Shown here piece after piece: positions 25,786-34,424 of a stretch of DNA of 64,000 nucleotides; the first letter of the stretch is position 1; the number at the start of each line of letters is the position of its first letter. The stretch comes from Pseudomonas farsensis (lineage in GTDB: Bacteria; Pseudomonadota; Gammaproteobacteria; Pseudomonadales; Pseudomonadaceae): NCBI RefSeq assembly GCF_014268805.2, contig NZ_JABWRF020000001.1, forward strand, positions 868,001 to 932,000, read 5' to 3'. The notes under the pieces are model-generated. The model did not search any database, was not told the DNA's origin, and saw only the letters and a program-made list of their open reading frames with translations. The translations under genes were made by a program, and so were the position numbers.

Positions 25786-27984
25786 ATGAGAACCCGCCTG
25801 GGTATGCGAGCTCACCTTACGGCCCTGGCGGTTGCCTTGGCGACCTTGCCGGTACTGCTCGGTACCGGCAAGGCGCATGCCTTGACCATCGTCGTCGGTG
25901 ACGAGGCAATTGGCAGCACTGACTTGCCCGATAGTTACCGGCTCAACTCGGGGGCAAAGTTGACTGCCACCGGGGCCCAACTCTTGGGTGTCGATATGAA
26001 CCCCGATTCCACGCTGGTGCTGGACCACAGCGCCGTCTCGAGCACCACCTCCGACGGTGTTGCAGTGGCCAACGGTGGACAGGTGATCGTCGGGAACAAT
26101 TCGACGGTCTTCGGTATCAACCAGGGCTTGTCATTGCAGCGCTCTGGCACCAATGGCTCCAGTGCTCAGGTCAGTGACAGCCGTATCGAAGGGGTGCGCG
26201 TGGGTGTAGGGATCTCTGCCGAGTCGCAGTTGCGGCTGGACAACAGTGAGGTGGTCGGTAGCGGAGCGGGCAGCACCGCCATCCGCATGGTTGGCTCCGG
26301 TCAACTCGATGCCAGCGGCAGTCGAATGGTAGGTGACCGCCACGGTATCCAGGTGTACGCCGACCCTACGCTTGCGGGGGTTGCGCGCATCGACCTGGAT
26401 GGCAGTCATGTCGAAGGTGTTACCGGCTCCGCCATCCTGGTGGGCAATGCCGCGTTGCCTCCCACGCTGGTCGATATCAGCCTCGTTAATGGCTCAACGT
26501 TGAAGGGAGGCGATGGCGTGCTGCTGGACGTTCAGGGGCTTTCCACAGCGAACATGCGGGTCGATGCAAGCCATCTTGTGGGGGATGTGCGGGTCGAGGC
26601 CGGCAGCAGCGCGAACCTTGACCTGGACAACAACGCCAGCCTGACGGGCAAGCTGGACAACGTGACCAGCCTGGCACTGGCCGGTGCGTCGCAGTGGCAC
26701 ATGACCGGCGACTCGACGGTAGGCAGCCTGTCGTTGAGTGACGGCTCGGTACACTTTGGCGCTGCCACCGACTACCAGCGCCTGACTCTGGGCGGTTTGT
26801 CTGGTAACGGCACGTTCTTCATGGATGCCGACTTCGTCACCGGCCAGACCGATTTTCTGGACATCACCGGCGTGGCTGAGGGCGATCATTCGGTGCTGGT
26901 CGGCAGCAGTGGCAGTGAACCTGTTACCGCCAACGCCTTGCACCTGATCCATGCCGCAGCAGGTAGTGCCAGTTTTTCCTTGCTCGGCGGGCCGGTGGAT
27001 ATCGGCGCGTTCTCCTATGAGCTGGTACAGCGTGGCCAGGACTGGTTCCTGGATGCCTCAGGCAGCCAGGCAAGCACCGGGACAGTGGCGCTCATGGGAC
27101 TTCACAGCGCCATGCCGACCGTCTGGTATGGCGAGCTGAGCAGCTTGCGCAGCCGCATGGGCGAACTGCGCCTGAGCGAAGGCAATGCCGGAGGCTGGAT
27201 GCGCGCCTATGGCAACAAGTACAACGTCGCGGCGGCGGCCGGCGCCGCTTACCAGCAGGTGCAAAGCGGGTTTTCGCTGGGTGCCGATGCGCCCTTGCCG
27301 TTCGGTGATGGCCAATGGTTGGGTGGTGTGTTGGCCGGTTACAGCCGTTCCGGGCTGAACTTCGAGCGTAATGCCTCCGGTGAGGTGGACAGCTACTACC
27401 TGGGGGCGTACGCCACTTGGCTGGATGTGGACAGTGGCTACTATTTCGATGGCGTGGCCAAGCTCAATCGTTTTGACAACAGCGCCGATGTGACGCTGAG
27501 CGACGGTACGCGCACCAAGGGCGACTACCGCGCCACCGGTATCGGCCTGTCGGCCAAGTTCGGGCGCCATATTGCCCTGCAGGATGGTTACTTTATCGAG
27601 CCGTTCACACAGTGGTCGACGGTTCATGTCAAGGACAAGGACCACAAGCTGGACAATGGCCTCAAAGCCGAAGGCCGCGACGTCGGCTCATTGCTCGGCA
27701 AGGCCGGGGCAACCGTCGGGCGCACCATTCAAACCGATGGCGGTGGCATGCTTCAACCCTACCTGCGCTTGGCCTATGTCCACGAGTTCGCAGAGGGCAA
27801 TCAGGTGAAGGTCAATGGCCACCGTTTTGACAACGACCTTTCCGGGGGGCGCATGGAGGCAGGGGCGGGTATTGCCGCCACGCTGAGCGACCGTCTGCAG
27901 TTGCATGTCGACCTGGATTACGGCAAAGGCTCGAAACTTGAACAGCCCTGGGGAGCCAATGTGGGGCTGCGCTACAGCTGGTAA
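25786..27984 (+). CDS. Autotransporter with pertactin-like passenger
   Basis: 732 residues from the ATG at 25786 (AGGA 8 bases upstream). A long signal peptide (MRTRLGMRAHLTALAVALAT ... GKAHA) precedes a passenger of about 400 residues made of beta-helix-like repeats (LDNSEVVG, LDGSHVEGV, DASHLVGDV). A C-terminal beta-barrel of about 290 residues follows, starting near WYGELSSLRSRMGELRL and ending GLRYSW with the terminal aromatic required for outer-membrane insertion. This is the type Va pertactin family. Likely a surface-exposed adhesin; the ligand is unknown. The gene has its own promoter region with the palindromic motif and is followed by a terminator. Confidence 0.9.
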   Translation: MRTRLGMRAHLTALAVALATLPVLLGTGKAHALTIVVGDEAIGSTDLPDSYRLNSGAKLTATGAQLLGVDMNPDSTLVLDHSAVSSTTSDGVAVANGGQVIVGNNSTVFGINQGLSLQRSGTNGSSAQVSDSRIEGVRVGVGISAESQLRLDNSEVVGSGAGSTAIRMVGSGQLDASGSRMVGDRHGIQVYADPTLAGVARIDLDGSHVEGVTGSAILVGNAALPPTLVDISLVNGSTLKGGDGVLLDVQGLSTANMRVDASHLVGDVRVEAGSSANLDLDNNASLTGKLDNVTSLALAGASQWHMTGDSTVGSLSLSDGSVHFGAATDYQRLTLGGLSGNGTFFMDADFVTGQTDFLDITGVAEGDHSVLVGSSGSEPVTANALHLIHAAAGSASFSLLGGPVDIGAFSYELVQRGQDWFLDASGSQASTGTVALMGLHSAMPTVWYGELSSLRSRMGELRLSEGNAGGWMRAYGNKYNVAAAAGAAYQQVQSGFSLGADAPLPFGDGQWLGGVLAGYSRSGLNFERNASGEVDSYYLGAYATWLDVDSGYYFDGVAKLNRFDNSADVTLSDGTRTKGDYRATGIGLSAKFGRHIALQDGYFIEPFTQWSTVHVKDKDHKLDNGLKAEGRDVGSLLGKAGATVGRTIQTDGGGMLQPYLRLAYVHEFAEGNQVKVNGHRFDNDLSGGRMEAGAGIAATLSDRLQLHVDLDYGKGSKLEQPWGANVGLRYSW

Positions 27985-27993
27985 TGACTCGAA

Positions 27994-28019
27994 GGAAGGC
28001 GCAAGCCTTCCTTTTTTTT
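27994..28019 (+). terminator. Terminator after the autotransporter gene
   Basis: GGAAGGC-GCAA-GCCTTCC stem (27994-28011) followed by eight T. A strong rho-independent terminator, although another gene starts only 25 bases later. Confidence 0.92.
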
Positions 28020-28043
28020 GCCACCGATACAGAGGAAATGCCC

Positions 28044-29474
28044 ATGGCCATCCTGAAGTCTGCGCTTGAAATTCCGAAGGTCGAAGCGGCCCTGGAAGAT
28101 ATCGAGGGCGGCTTGCCCAACCTCTTGCCCCTGACTGCTCTAGTGTGGAACCTGCAGGTCGAAGTGCCCATGTGGCGTGAGTCCTTCCCGCTGCCCGGCC
28201 TGCCGGAATGGTTGGGTTTGTTCTGGGACGGTACGAAGGTCGATGAGGCTTTCTGGAATGGCCCCGTTCCGCCCTCAGACTTGATCCGCCATGTGCCGCT
28301 GCACCTGTTGACAGAGGGGCGTCACCAACTGCACTACGAGGTGAGGATTTTTAACGGCGAATATGGCGTGTCCCCCTCGATGATCGTGTCAATCGACAGG
28401 ACCCCCCCTTACCTGGGCGCGAACGAGGGCAAGTTGCAGTTTGCTGATGAGGTGGAGCTGAACGGGGTCACGGCGCGGTACCTGGAGCTCAATGATGACG
28501 TGTTGGTCGCCACGCTTCCCGAGTATCTGGTGATGGCGCCTGGGGATCGGGTTGTCTGGTACTGGGACGAGGTGCCGTTCGACGACAATTTGGTCAGCCA
28601 GCGCACGTTGGCCCTTGAGGATATCGGCAAGCCGCTGACCATCGAGTTTGCGGGCGACATAATCCGCGCACGTGGCGATGGCAGGCGCTACGCGTACTAC
28701 CGTGTTTACGACCGCGCCGGCAATGGCAGCATGCGGGCGCGGCCAGCGGTGATCGAGACCGACGTAACGCCGATACCCAGGCTCTTGCCTTGGCCCCATG
28801 TGCCCAAGGCTGAAGGAACGGCACAGAACGTCCGGCTGGCGCTTGAGGGCATAGGCGCGCCGTTGCTGGTGACGCTGCCAGCCGGTGCGGTGATCAACCC
28901 CGGTGAGGCGGTCAGCGTGGAGTGGGGCGTGCCGGGTACTTTCGGCTACCACCTGGCCGAGCAGCCGTATCAGGGCCAGATCGGCCGTTACGAGACGCCG
29001 TTGGCCAAGGTGGTGGCCCAGGCCGGCAAGACCGTTCAGGTGCGCTATCTGGTGCAGGCACCGGAAGGGCGCTTGTCGTCTCAGTTGCTGCACATCGCGG
29101 TGCAAAAGTTGGCTACCACGAGCCTACCGCGGCCCTACCTGGAAGGGGCGGGCGTCGCTGGCACGCAGATCAGTCTGGGTAGGGTAGGTGCCCGTACCGA
29201 CGTGCGGCTGGACCCTTGGTTCCTGATGGCGGCGGGGCAAAAGGTGACTGTAATGGTCTCCGGGGTGTCGCCGCAGGGAGCGGCGGTGCAGGAAACCTTG
29301 CTGGATAGCTACCCGGTGCGTTCTGGCAACGAGCACGTCGTAACCAGCCTGACCAAGGCTTTCCTGCAGCGCCTTCAGGTGAACAGCTCGTTTACCATCA
29401 CAGCGAGGTTGAGCTTCGATGGCGGCGAGAGCTGGTCTCATCAGCGGACACTCAGCATGGTGCTGATCGCCTGA
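28044..29474 (+). CDS. Ig-like-module protein of unknown function
   Basis: 476 residues from the second of two close ATGs (28044; AGAGGA 7 bases upstream). No signal peptide. About four beta-sandwich modules: the first two align with the C-terminal modules of Rhs B (HQLHYEVRIFNGEYGVS / DRVVWYWDEVPFDDN versus HRFRYKVTDWTGDSATS / DKVRWYWFNALPEGG). The last (NSSFTITARLSFDGG) aligns with the end of the 14724 protein. Its start lies just past the autotransporter terminator, so it needs read-through or its own promoter. It converges on the chaperone gene with only 9 bases between stops. Function unknown. Confidence 0.75.
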   Translation: MAILKSALEIPKVEAALEDIEGGLPNLLPLTALVWNLQVEVPMWRESFPLPGLPEWLGLFWDGTKVDEAFWNGPVPPSDLIRHVPLHLLTEGRHQLHYEVRIFNGEYGVSPSMIVSIDRTPPYLGANEGKLQFADEVELNGVTARYLELNDDVLVATLPEYLVMAPGDRVVWYWDEVPFDDNLVSQRTLALEDIGKPLTIEFAGDIIRARGDGRRYAYYRVYDRAGNGSMRARPAVIETDVTPIPRLLPWPHVPKAEGTAQNVRLALEGIGAPLLVTLPAGAVINPGEAVSVEWGVPGTFGYHLAEQPYQGQIGRYETPLAKVVAQAGKTVQVRYLVQAPEGRLSSQLLHIAVQKLATTSLPRPYLEGAGVAGTQISLGRVGARTDVRLDPWFLMAAGQKVTVMVSGVSPQGAAVQETLLDSYPVRSGNEHVVTSLTKAFLQRLQVNSSFTITARLSFDGGESWSHQRTLSMVLIA

Positions 29475-29483
29475 CGGCCCTGT

Positions 29484-30212
29484 TCAGCGAACAGGGGCTG
29501 TACGCGTGAGAGCAGGCGTTACCCCGCCGTGGTCATTGATGATGTTGAAGGTGACGTCGATCTTTTTGCTATCGGTAAGCGGTGCCGGCAACGGATAGTG
29601 CTGGCGCCCCAGGGGAATGGCCATTTCCTTCGGGTCCAGGGCTATGCCGTTGACCTCCAGGCGGCCGAAGGTGAAGTGGAAGGGCGACGGGTTGTCGACC
29701 ACTAGCAGGGGCTTGCCATCAAGGCGCTGCACGGACCATTCCAGGTCGCCGAGCCGGCTTTGCGGCAGCTCCTTGAGCTGGGTGGGGCGATAAAACACTT
29801 TGATCCGGGTGCGCAAGGCGATGTTCAGCACATTGCGGGCCTCAGGGGCGCGCTCGGGCAGTTCCTGGACGTTGAAGTAGAACAGCGACTCGCGATCATC
29901 GGGCAGCTCATTGGGCAGCACGTTGATCTGCACCACTTGTTCGCCACCCGGCTCCAGGCGGAACAGGTTGGGTGCGGTGAGCATGGGGACTGCGGTGGTG
30001 GTGTCGTCGGCGGCTGTGTTGACCCAGACCTGCGCGGCAAAGACGCTCTTGCTGGGGTTGGCGACCACCAGCGAAGAGCTGCGCTTGTTGCTTGGGTGTA
30101 CCACGCGTGTACTGTCGATGGTCAGTGCCGCGTGCGCGGACTGCGCGAACAGCGGCAGGCACGTGGCGAGCACTGCCGCACGCATGGAGTGGCGGCGAAT
30201 CGGAGTGGGCAT
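29484..30212 (-). CDS. Periplasmic fimbrial chaperone (PapD/FimC family)
   Basis: 242 residues from the ATG at 30212. A signal peptide (RAAVLATCLPLFAQSAHA) is followed by two Ig-like domains. The family's cleft residues are visible: Arg in IDSTRVV near the mature N-terminus, and Lys in RTRIKVFYRP before the second domain. Alternating hydrophobics (SSLVVANPS, LFYFNVQELP) form the donor strand. Role: folds pilins and delivers them to the usher. It follows the pilin gene by 62 bases with a hairpin between. The next minus-strand gene should be the usher but is 21 kb away. Confidence 0.93.
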   Translation of the reverse strand: MPTPIRRHSMRAAVLATCLPLFAQSAHAALTIDSTRVVHPSNKRSSSLVVANPSKSVFAAQVWVNTAADDTTTAVPMLTAPNLFRLEPGGEQVVQINVLPNELPDDRESLFYFNVQELPERAPEARNVLNIALRTRIKVFYRPTQLKELPQSRLGDLEWSVQRLDGKPLLVVDNPSPFHFTFGRLEVNGIALDPKEMAIPLGRQHYPLPAPLTDSKKIDVTFNIINDHGGVTPALTRTAPVR

Positions 30213-30243
30213 TGCGCTGGACCTGGCAGAAGGAAAACGGTGT

Positions 30244-30265
30244 CCAGGCACCCGAAGGTGCCTGG
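30244..30265 (-). promoter_or_regulatory. Hairpin between pilin and chaperone genes
   Basis: Perfect stem CCAGGCACC / GGTGCCTGG (30244-30252, 30257-30265) in the intercistronic gap. In fimbrial operons such hairpins often raise pilin mRNA over downstream genes by partial termination or 3'-end protection. There is a weak TTTT on the minus strand. Confidence 0.6.
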
Positions 30266-30274
30266 CGCGGAAGA

Positions 30275-30820
30275 TCAGCGAATATCGACCAGGAAGTCGA
30301 CGCTGGTCTCGATCTGCCCTTCAGTGACTGTGGCGGCAGTGGTCTGCAGCGCGGCAATGAAGCTCATGTCGGTGGGGGCGGTGGCGCTCAGGTCGAACGG
30401 AGCAGATTCCTTGCCTGGTTCGACCAGGGCGTTTTTACGGTCCTTGATTTCCATGACCATGCCGGTGGTGTAGCCGAGGCCGCTTTGCAGCGAATACAGC
30501 TTGCCGCTCGGGTCGGCGCCAAAACGTGGCGAGAAGGTGACGTAGGCTTTTTTGGCCGGGTCAATCAAGCAGGTGGCATCTGGAGTGACACGCAGGCCGA
30601 AATGCACGGCTGGCGTCTTCTGGCCGACGGCGGTGAAGTCTTTGGTGCGGAAGTCGCCCAGGTGGACACGTGGCAGGGCAGGGCCGCCCGGGGTGACGAC
30701 ATCAATGGGGCAGGTGCCGCCAGTACTAACGGTACCTTGGAAATTGATGATGCCGGTTTCAGCCATGGCGGCGCCGGCGCTGAGGCTGAGGGCCAGTGCA
30801 GCGATAGTCTTCTTGATCAC
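30275..30820 (-). CDS. Major fimbrial subunit (type 1-like pilin)
   Basis: 181 residues starting at a GTG (30820) with GGAA about 8 bases upstream. The signal peptide (IKKTIAALALSLSAGAAMA) is followed by a pilin fold: two cysteines about 45 residues apart (GGTCPID ... DATCLID), the usual FimA disulfide, and a C-terminal strand ending SVDFLVDIR. Role: shaft subunit of a chaperone-usher fimbria. First gene of the pilin-chaperone unit; a palindrome-like motif lies about 104-120 bases upstream. Confidence 0.92.
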   Translation of the reverse strand: MIKKTIAALALSLSAGAAMAETGIINFQGTVSTGGTCPIDVVTPGGPALPRVHLGDFRTKDFTAVGQKTPAVHFGLRVTPDATCLIDPAKKAYVTFSPRFGADPSGKLYSLQSGLGYTTGMVMEIKDRKNALVEPGKESAPFDLSATAPTDMSFIAALQTTAATVTEGQIETSVDFLVDIR

Positions 30821-30915
30821 GATGTAATTCCGAATGAAGTGGTCGAGGTTTGACTGCCCTCAGGCTCGGTGTTTGAGCCTGACAGCAGAGGCCGGCAGAT
30901 TAGAGGGAGGCCCCG

Positions 30916-30940
30916 GTAGGGTATGTAGGCTAAGTTCCTC
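30916..30940. promoter_or_regulatory. Candidate regulator site upstream of the pilin gene
   Basis: TGTAGGCTAAGTTCCTC (30924-30940) with an adjacent GTAGGGTAT at 30916. Imperfect version of the palindrome upstream of the autotransporter, at a similar distance from the start codon. Confidence 0.4.
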
Positions 30941-30977
30941 GGCGCTGTCGGCAATGTCGGCACTTCATTCGGCAGGG

Positions 30978-31388
30978 TCAGTGAGCGCTGCCTGGGGCCG
31001 GCTGGCTGAGCATCTGTTTGTGCTGGTGCCAATCGAATGGCTGGCCGTTCTGCTCAGCCTCGTAGCGCAGTTCTTCGAGCTGCTGGTACACAGCCAGTTC
31101 ATCGTCCGGCATGAAGTGCAGGCAGTCACCGGCGAAGAACCACAGCAGGTCGCGGGGAACCAGGTGGGCGATCTGCGGGTAGCGCTGGATCACCTGGCAG
31201 ATCAGGTCCTGGCCAAGGTACTGGCTTTCGAGCGGGTCCTGTGGCAGCAGGGTCAGCAGTTCATCGAAGCGGTCGAGGAACAGGCTGTGGCTCTCCTCCG
31301 GTACCTGCTCTGCTTCGCCCAGTGCGACCAGGATGGTGCGCAGGTGTTGCAGCAGTTGCAGGTGGTATTGCAGGTGGGGGTTGGCCAT
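30978..31388 (-). CDS. PA2817-like conserved protein
   Basis: 136-residue soluble protein starting MANPHLQYHLQLLQHL, rich in Leu, Gln and acidic residues and probably all-helical (LFLDRFDELLTLLPQDPLES; LVPRDLLWFFAGDCLHFM). I recognise it as the conserved Pseudomonas protein that in P. aeruginosa (PA2817) sits beside the FadE-type dehydrogenase gene. The same neighbourhood is found here. Function unknown. Confidence 0.8.
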   Translation of the reverse strand: MANPHLQYHLQLLQHLRTILVALGEAEQVPEESHSLFLDRFDELLTLLPQDPLESQYLGQDLICQVIQRYPQIAHLVPRDLLWFFAGDCLHFMPDDELAVYQQLEELRYEAEQNGQPFDWHQHKQMLSQPAPGSAH

Positions 31389-31435
31389 GGAGAGGCTCCT
31401 CGGTGGTTGAAACAGGGGGGCGCAGTATACGCCAA

Positions 31436-31463
31436 TCGCGGGGCAAGCCCGCTCGCCACCCCT
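31436..31463. repeat. Single REP element
   Basis: CGCGGGGCAAGCCCGCTCGCC and flanks, one arm of the REP type seen at 2.8 and 44.7 kb, between fadE and the PA2817-like gene. No partner arm is nearby. Confidence 0.7.
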
Positions 31464-31554
31464 GTGCGGTTTTCACCGTTCAGCCGTAGTTGCCTGGATA
31501 CCCATGCTCATCACCCACAGGGTTGGGCCCAATCAACAATGCGGCTGAGCGCGA

Positions 31555-34002
31555 TCACCGAACCTTGCCCGGCTCAGCCAGCAGTTGCTCCTTGTCGAAC
31601 GCATCGACATCGATCACCACCCGTCGGGCATGCTCGGCGCCCTGCAATTGCTGGGCTTCAGCCGGCTGTAATACGCCAGCCTGCAGCGCCGCATCGAGCA
31701 CTGGCTGGCCAGGCTGCGGCGTGACGGTGCCGTCCTTGAGCGCCTGGTGCAGGCGTGCCTGCAGCGGAGCCACTTCATCGAGCAGGTCGCAAGCCCGTTG
31801 CAGCGCCGCTACCGGGTCGCCCTCGGCTTGCGGGCGGAAGCAGCCGTCCAGCAGCTCTTCCAGCGCTGCATCGCCCTGCTTGCGCCCGATCAGCTCGGCA
31901 ACCTCAGCGTCCAGCTCATCGCTTGGCCCGGCGTGGCGACGGCCAAGGGGGAACACCAGCACCCGCAGGGCGCAGCCGATAAAGCGGTTGGGGAAGTTGT
32001 CCAGTAGCGCGTCCAGCGCCTGCTCGGCCTTGCCCAGGCTCTCTTCCAGCGCCCAGCGCAACAGCGGTTGCAGGTGCGCAGGCGACCCTTGGTCGTGGTA
32101 ACGCTTGAGCGCAGCCGATGCCAGGTACAGGTAGCTCAGCACATCGCCCAGCCGCGCACTCAGGCGCTCGCGGCGTTTCAGCGCACCGCCGAGCAGCATC
32201 ATCGAAAGGTCTGCCAGCAAGGCAAAGGCGGCCGCCTGGCGGTTCAGTGCACGGAAGTAACCCTGGCTCAAGGAGTCGCCCGGCACTTTCTCGAAACGCC
32301 CGAGGCCCAGCCCGAGCACCAGCGTGCTCGCAGCGTTACCCGTCGCGAACATGATGTGCTGCATCAACAGCTCATCGAACTCCTTCAGCGCCTGGTCGTG
32401 GTCCTGGCGCCCGGCCAAGGCCATTTCCTTCAGCACGAACGGGTGGCAACGGATCGCGCCCTGGCCGAAGATCATCAGGTTGCGCGACAGGATATTGGCG
32501 CCCTCCACGGTAATGAAGATCGGTGCTCCTTGCCAGTTACGGCCCAGGTAGTTGTTGGGGCCCATGATGATGCCCTTGCCGCCGTGCACGTCCATGGCGT
32601 GCTGGATGCACTCGCGCCCGCGCTCGGTGAGGTGGTACTTGAGGATCGCCGACAGCACCGAGGGTTTTTCGCCCAAGTCCACCGCCTTGGCGGTGAGCAA
32701 GCGCGCGCTGTCCATCAGCCAGGCGTTGCCGCCGATACGCGCCAGCGACTCTTGAATACCCTCGAAGGCGTTCAGTGGTACGTTGAATTGCTCGCGCACC
32801 CGCGCGTACTGACCGGTCACAAGGCTCGTGTACTTGGCCGCACCCGTGCCCACCGCCGGCAGCGAAATGGAGCGTCCCACCGACAGGCAGTTCATCAGCA
32901 TCATCCAGCCCTGGCCGAGGCGGTCCCGGCCGCCAATCAGGTAGTCCAGAGGGACGAACACGTCCTTGCCGCTGTTGGGCCCGTTCATGAACGCCGCACC
33001 CAGCGGCAGGTGGCGCTTGCCAATCTCAACGCCCGGCGTATCGGTGGGAATCAACGCCAGGCTGATACCCAGCTCGGTCTGCTCGCCCAGCAGGTGGTCC
33101 GGGTCGTAGGCCTTGAAGGCCAGGCCCAGCAAGGTCGCCACAGGGCCCAGGGTGATATAGCGTTTTTCCCAGTTCAGGCGCAGGCCGAGCACTTCTTCGC
33201 CGTTCCACTGGCCTTTGCAGACGATGCCGGTGTCGGGCATGGCGCCAGCATCGGAACCTGCCAGGGGGCCTGTGAGCGCGAAGCAGGGGATGTCGTCGCC
33301 ACGGGCCAGGCGCGGCAGGTAATGATCGCGCTGTTCGTCGGTGCCGTAGTGCAGCAACAGTTCAGCCGGGCCAAGGGAGTTGGGCACCATTACCGTCGAG
33401 GCCAGGTCGCCGCTACGGGTGGCCAGTTTCATCGCCACCTGCGAGTGGGCATAGGCGCTGAAGCCTTTGCCACCGTATTGCTTGGGGATGATCAGGGCGA
33501 AGAAGCCGTGCTGCTTGATATGCGCCCAGGCTTCAGGTGGCAGGTCGAGGTCCTGGCCGATCCGCCAGTCGCTGACCATGGCGCACAGTTCTTCGGTGGG
33601 GCCGTCGATGAACGCTTGCTCTTGCTCGGTAAGTTTCGGCGCCGGGTAGTCGAGCAGCGTGTCCCAGTGTGGGCGGCCGCTGAACAGCTGCCCATCCCAC
33701 CAGACGGTGCCGGCATCGATCGCTTCGCGTTCGGTCTGCGACATGGGCGGCAGGGTGCGCTGGAACCACTTGAACACTGGCGCTGTGAATACTTGGCGGC
33801 GCCAGTCGGGCAGGGCGATGAATCCTGCCTTGACCGCGACCAGCGCCCAGATCAGCACCAGCAGCCAGCCCGGTGCGCTGCTGAAGATGCCCATCAGCAA
33901 GGTGAAGGCGGCGACCGCACCCAGAATCTGCATGGGCGGCAGGCGCCGGTGGGTCAGGTAGAGGGCGCCGAATAACAGGACCAGCAACCACAACAGCAAC
34001 AT
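31555..34002 (-). CDS. fadE: Acyl-CoA dehydrogenase, FadE type
   Basis: 815 residues (E. coli FadE is 814) from the ATG at 34002, with GGAGGAAG upstream. Two N-terminal hydrophobic helices (MLLLWLLVLLFGALYL; LLMGIFSSAPGWLLVLIWAL) anchor it to the membrane. The dehydrogenase core follows (IIPKQYGGKGFSAYAHSQVA, CFALTGPLAGSDAGAMPDTG, DVHGGKGIIMGPNNYLGR), then the FadE-specific C-terminal extension. Role: first step of beta-oxidation, FAD-dependent 2,3-dehydrogenation of acyl-CoA. P. putida-type genomes carry several fadE paralogs; this corresponds to the PA2815-type copy. Confidence 0.93.
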   Translation of the reverse strand: MLLLWLLVLLFGALYLTHRRLPPMQILGAVAAFTLLMGIFSSAPGWLLVLIWALVAVKAGFIALPDWRRQVFTAPVFKWFQRTLPPMSQTEREAIDAGTVWWDGQLFSGRPHWDTLLDYPAPKLTEQEQAFIDGPTEELCAMVSDWRIGQDLDLPPEAWAHIKQHGFFALIIPKQYGGKGFSAYAHSQVAMKLATRSGDLASTVMVPNSLGPAELLLHYGTDEQRDHYLPRLARGDDIPCFALTGPLAGSDAGAMPDTGIVCKGQWNGEEVLGLRLNWEKRYITLGPVATLLGLAFKAYDPDHLLGEQTELGISLALIPTDTPGVEIGKRHLPLGAAFMNGPNSGKDVFVPLDYLIGGRDRLGQGWMMLMNCLSVGRSISLPAVGTGAAKYTSLVTGQYARVREQFNVPLNAFEGIQESLARIGGNAWLMDSARLLTAKAVDLGEKPSVLSAILKYHLTERGRECIQHAMDVHGGKGIIMGPNNYLGRNWQGAPIFITVEGANILSRNLMIFGQGAIRCHPFVLKEMALAGRQDHDQALKEFDELLMQHIMFATGNAASTLVLGLGLGRFEKVPGDSLSQGYFRALNRQAAAFALLADLSMMLLGGALKRRERLSARLGDVLSYLYLASAALKRYHDQGSPAHLQPLLRWALEESLGKAEQALDALLDNFPNRFIGCALRVLVFPLGRRHAGPSDELDAEVAELIGRKQGDAALEELLDGCFRPQAEGDPVAALQRACDLLDEVAPLQARLHQALKDGTVTPQPGQPVLDAALQAGVLQPAEAQQLQGAEHARRVVIDVDAFDKEQLLAEPGKVR

Positions 34003-34207
34003 AAGTCTTCCTCCATGGAACCTTAAAGGCATACAGCCGAAACCATAGAGCTTAGACGCACTGCGGTGGACGGCCCGGTCTGACAGTGACCTATGGAACA
34101 GCGCGCAAGTTCGATGGTTGCTGCACGTGGCCATTGCGATGGTTCGGCATTCCGAGCAAGCACGCCCCCATGCCGCACAGTTCTGCGCAGGCTTGTGCTG
34201 GCCTAGT

Positions 34208-34298
34208 CGCAGGCTGTCGCCAGCTCCCACAAAGACCTGCGCACGGCCACAATCTCGAGGCCTGCCCGGATCCCTGTGGGAGCTGGCGACAGCCTGCG
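34208..34298. repeat. Inverted pair of REP elements
   Basis: Arms CGCAGGCTGTCGCCAGCTCC.. (34208-34230) and its inverse (34276-34298), the same type as the outer pair at 2701/2936. The gap 34003-34424 between divergent fadE and the glutathione transferase gene holds these and promoter sequence; no gene is seen. Confidence 0.85.
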
Positions 34299-34424
34299 AT
34301 GAGGCCGGCACAAGCGTGCGCAAAACCCTGGAATCACCTACGGTGGTGTGCTCGTGGAAGGGCCTGCACGCAGGCCGACGCTGGAGTAGACTGTCCACCC
34401 TCTGCATTCACAAGGGACGCTGTC

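Noticed and set aside
32068..33975. 635-codon plus-strand open frame
   Set aside because: Antisense to fadE; no recognisable domain, no ribosome site.
34086..34424. N-terminal extension of the glutathione transferase
   Set aside because: The in-frame upstream sequence runs through REP elements; the ATG at 34425 has a good ribosome site and begins the family fold.
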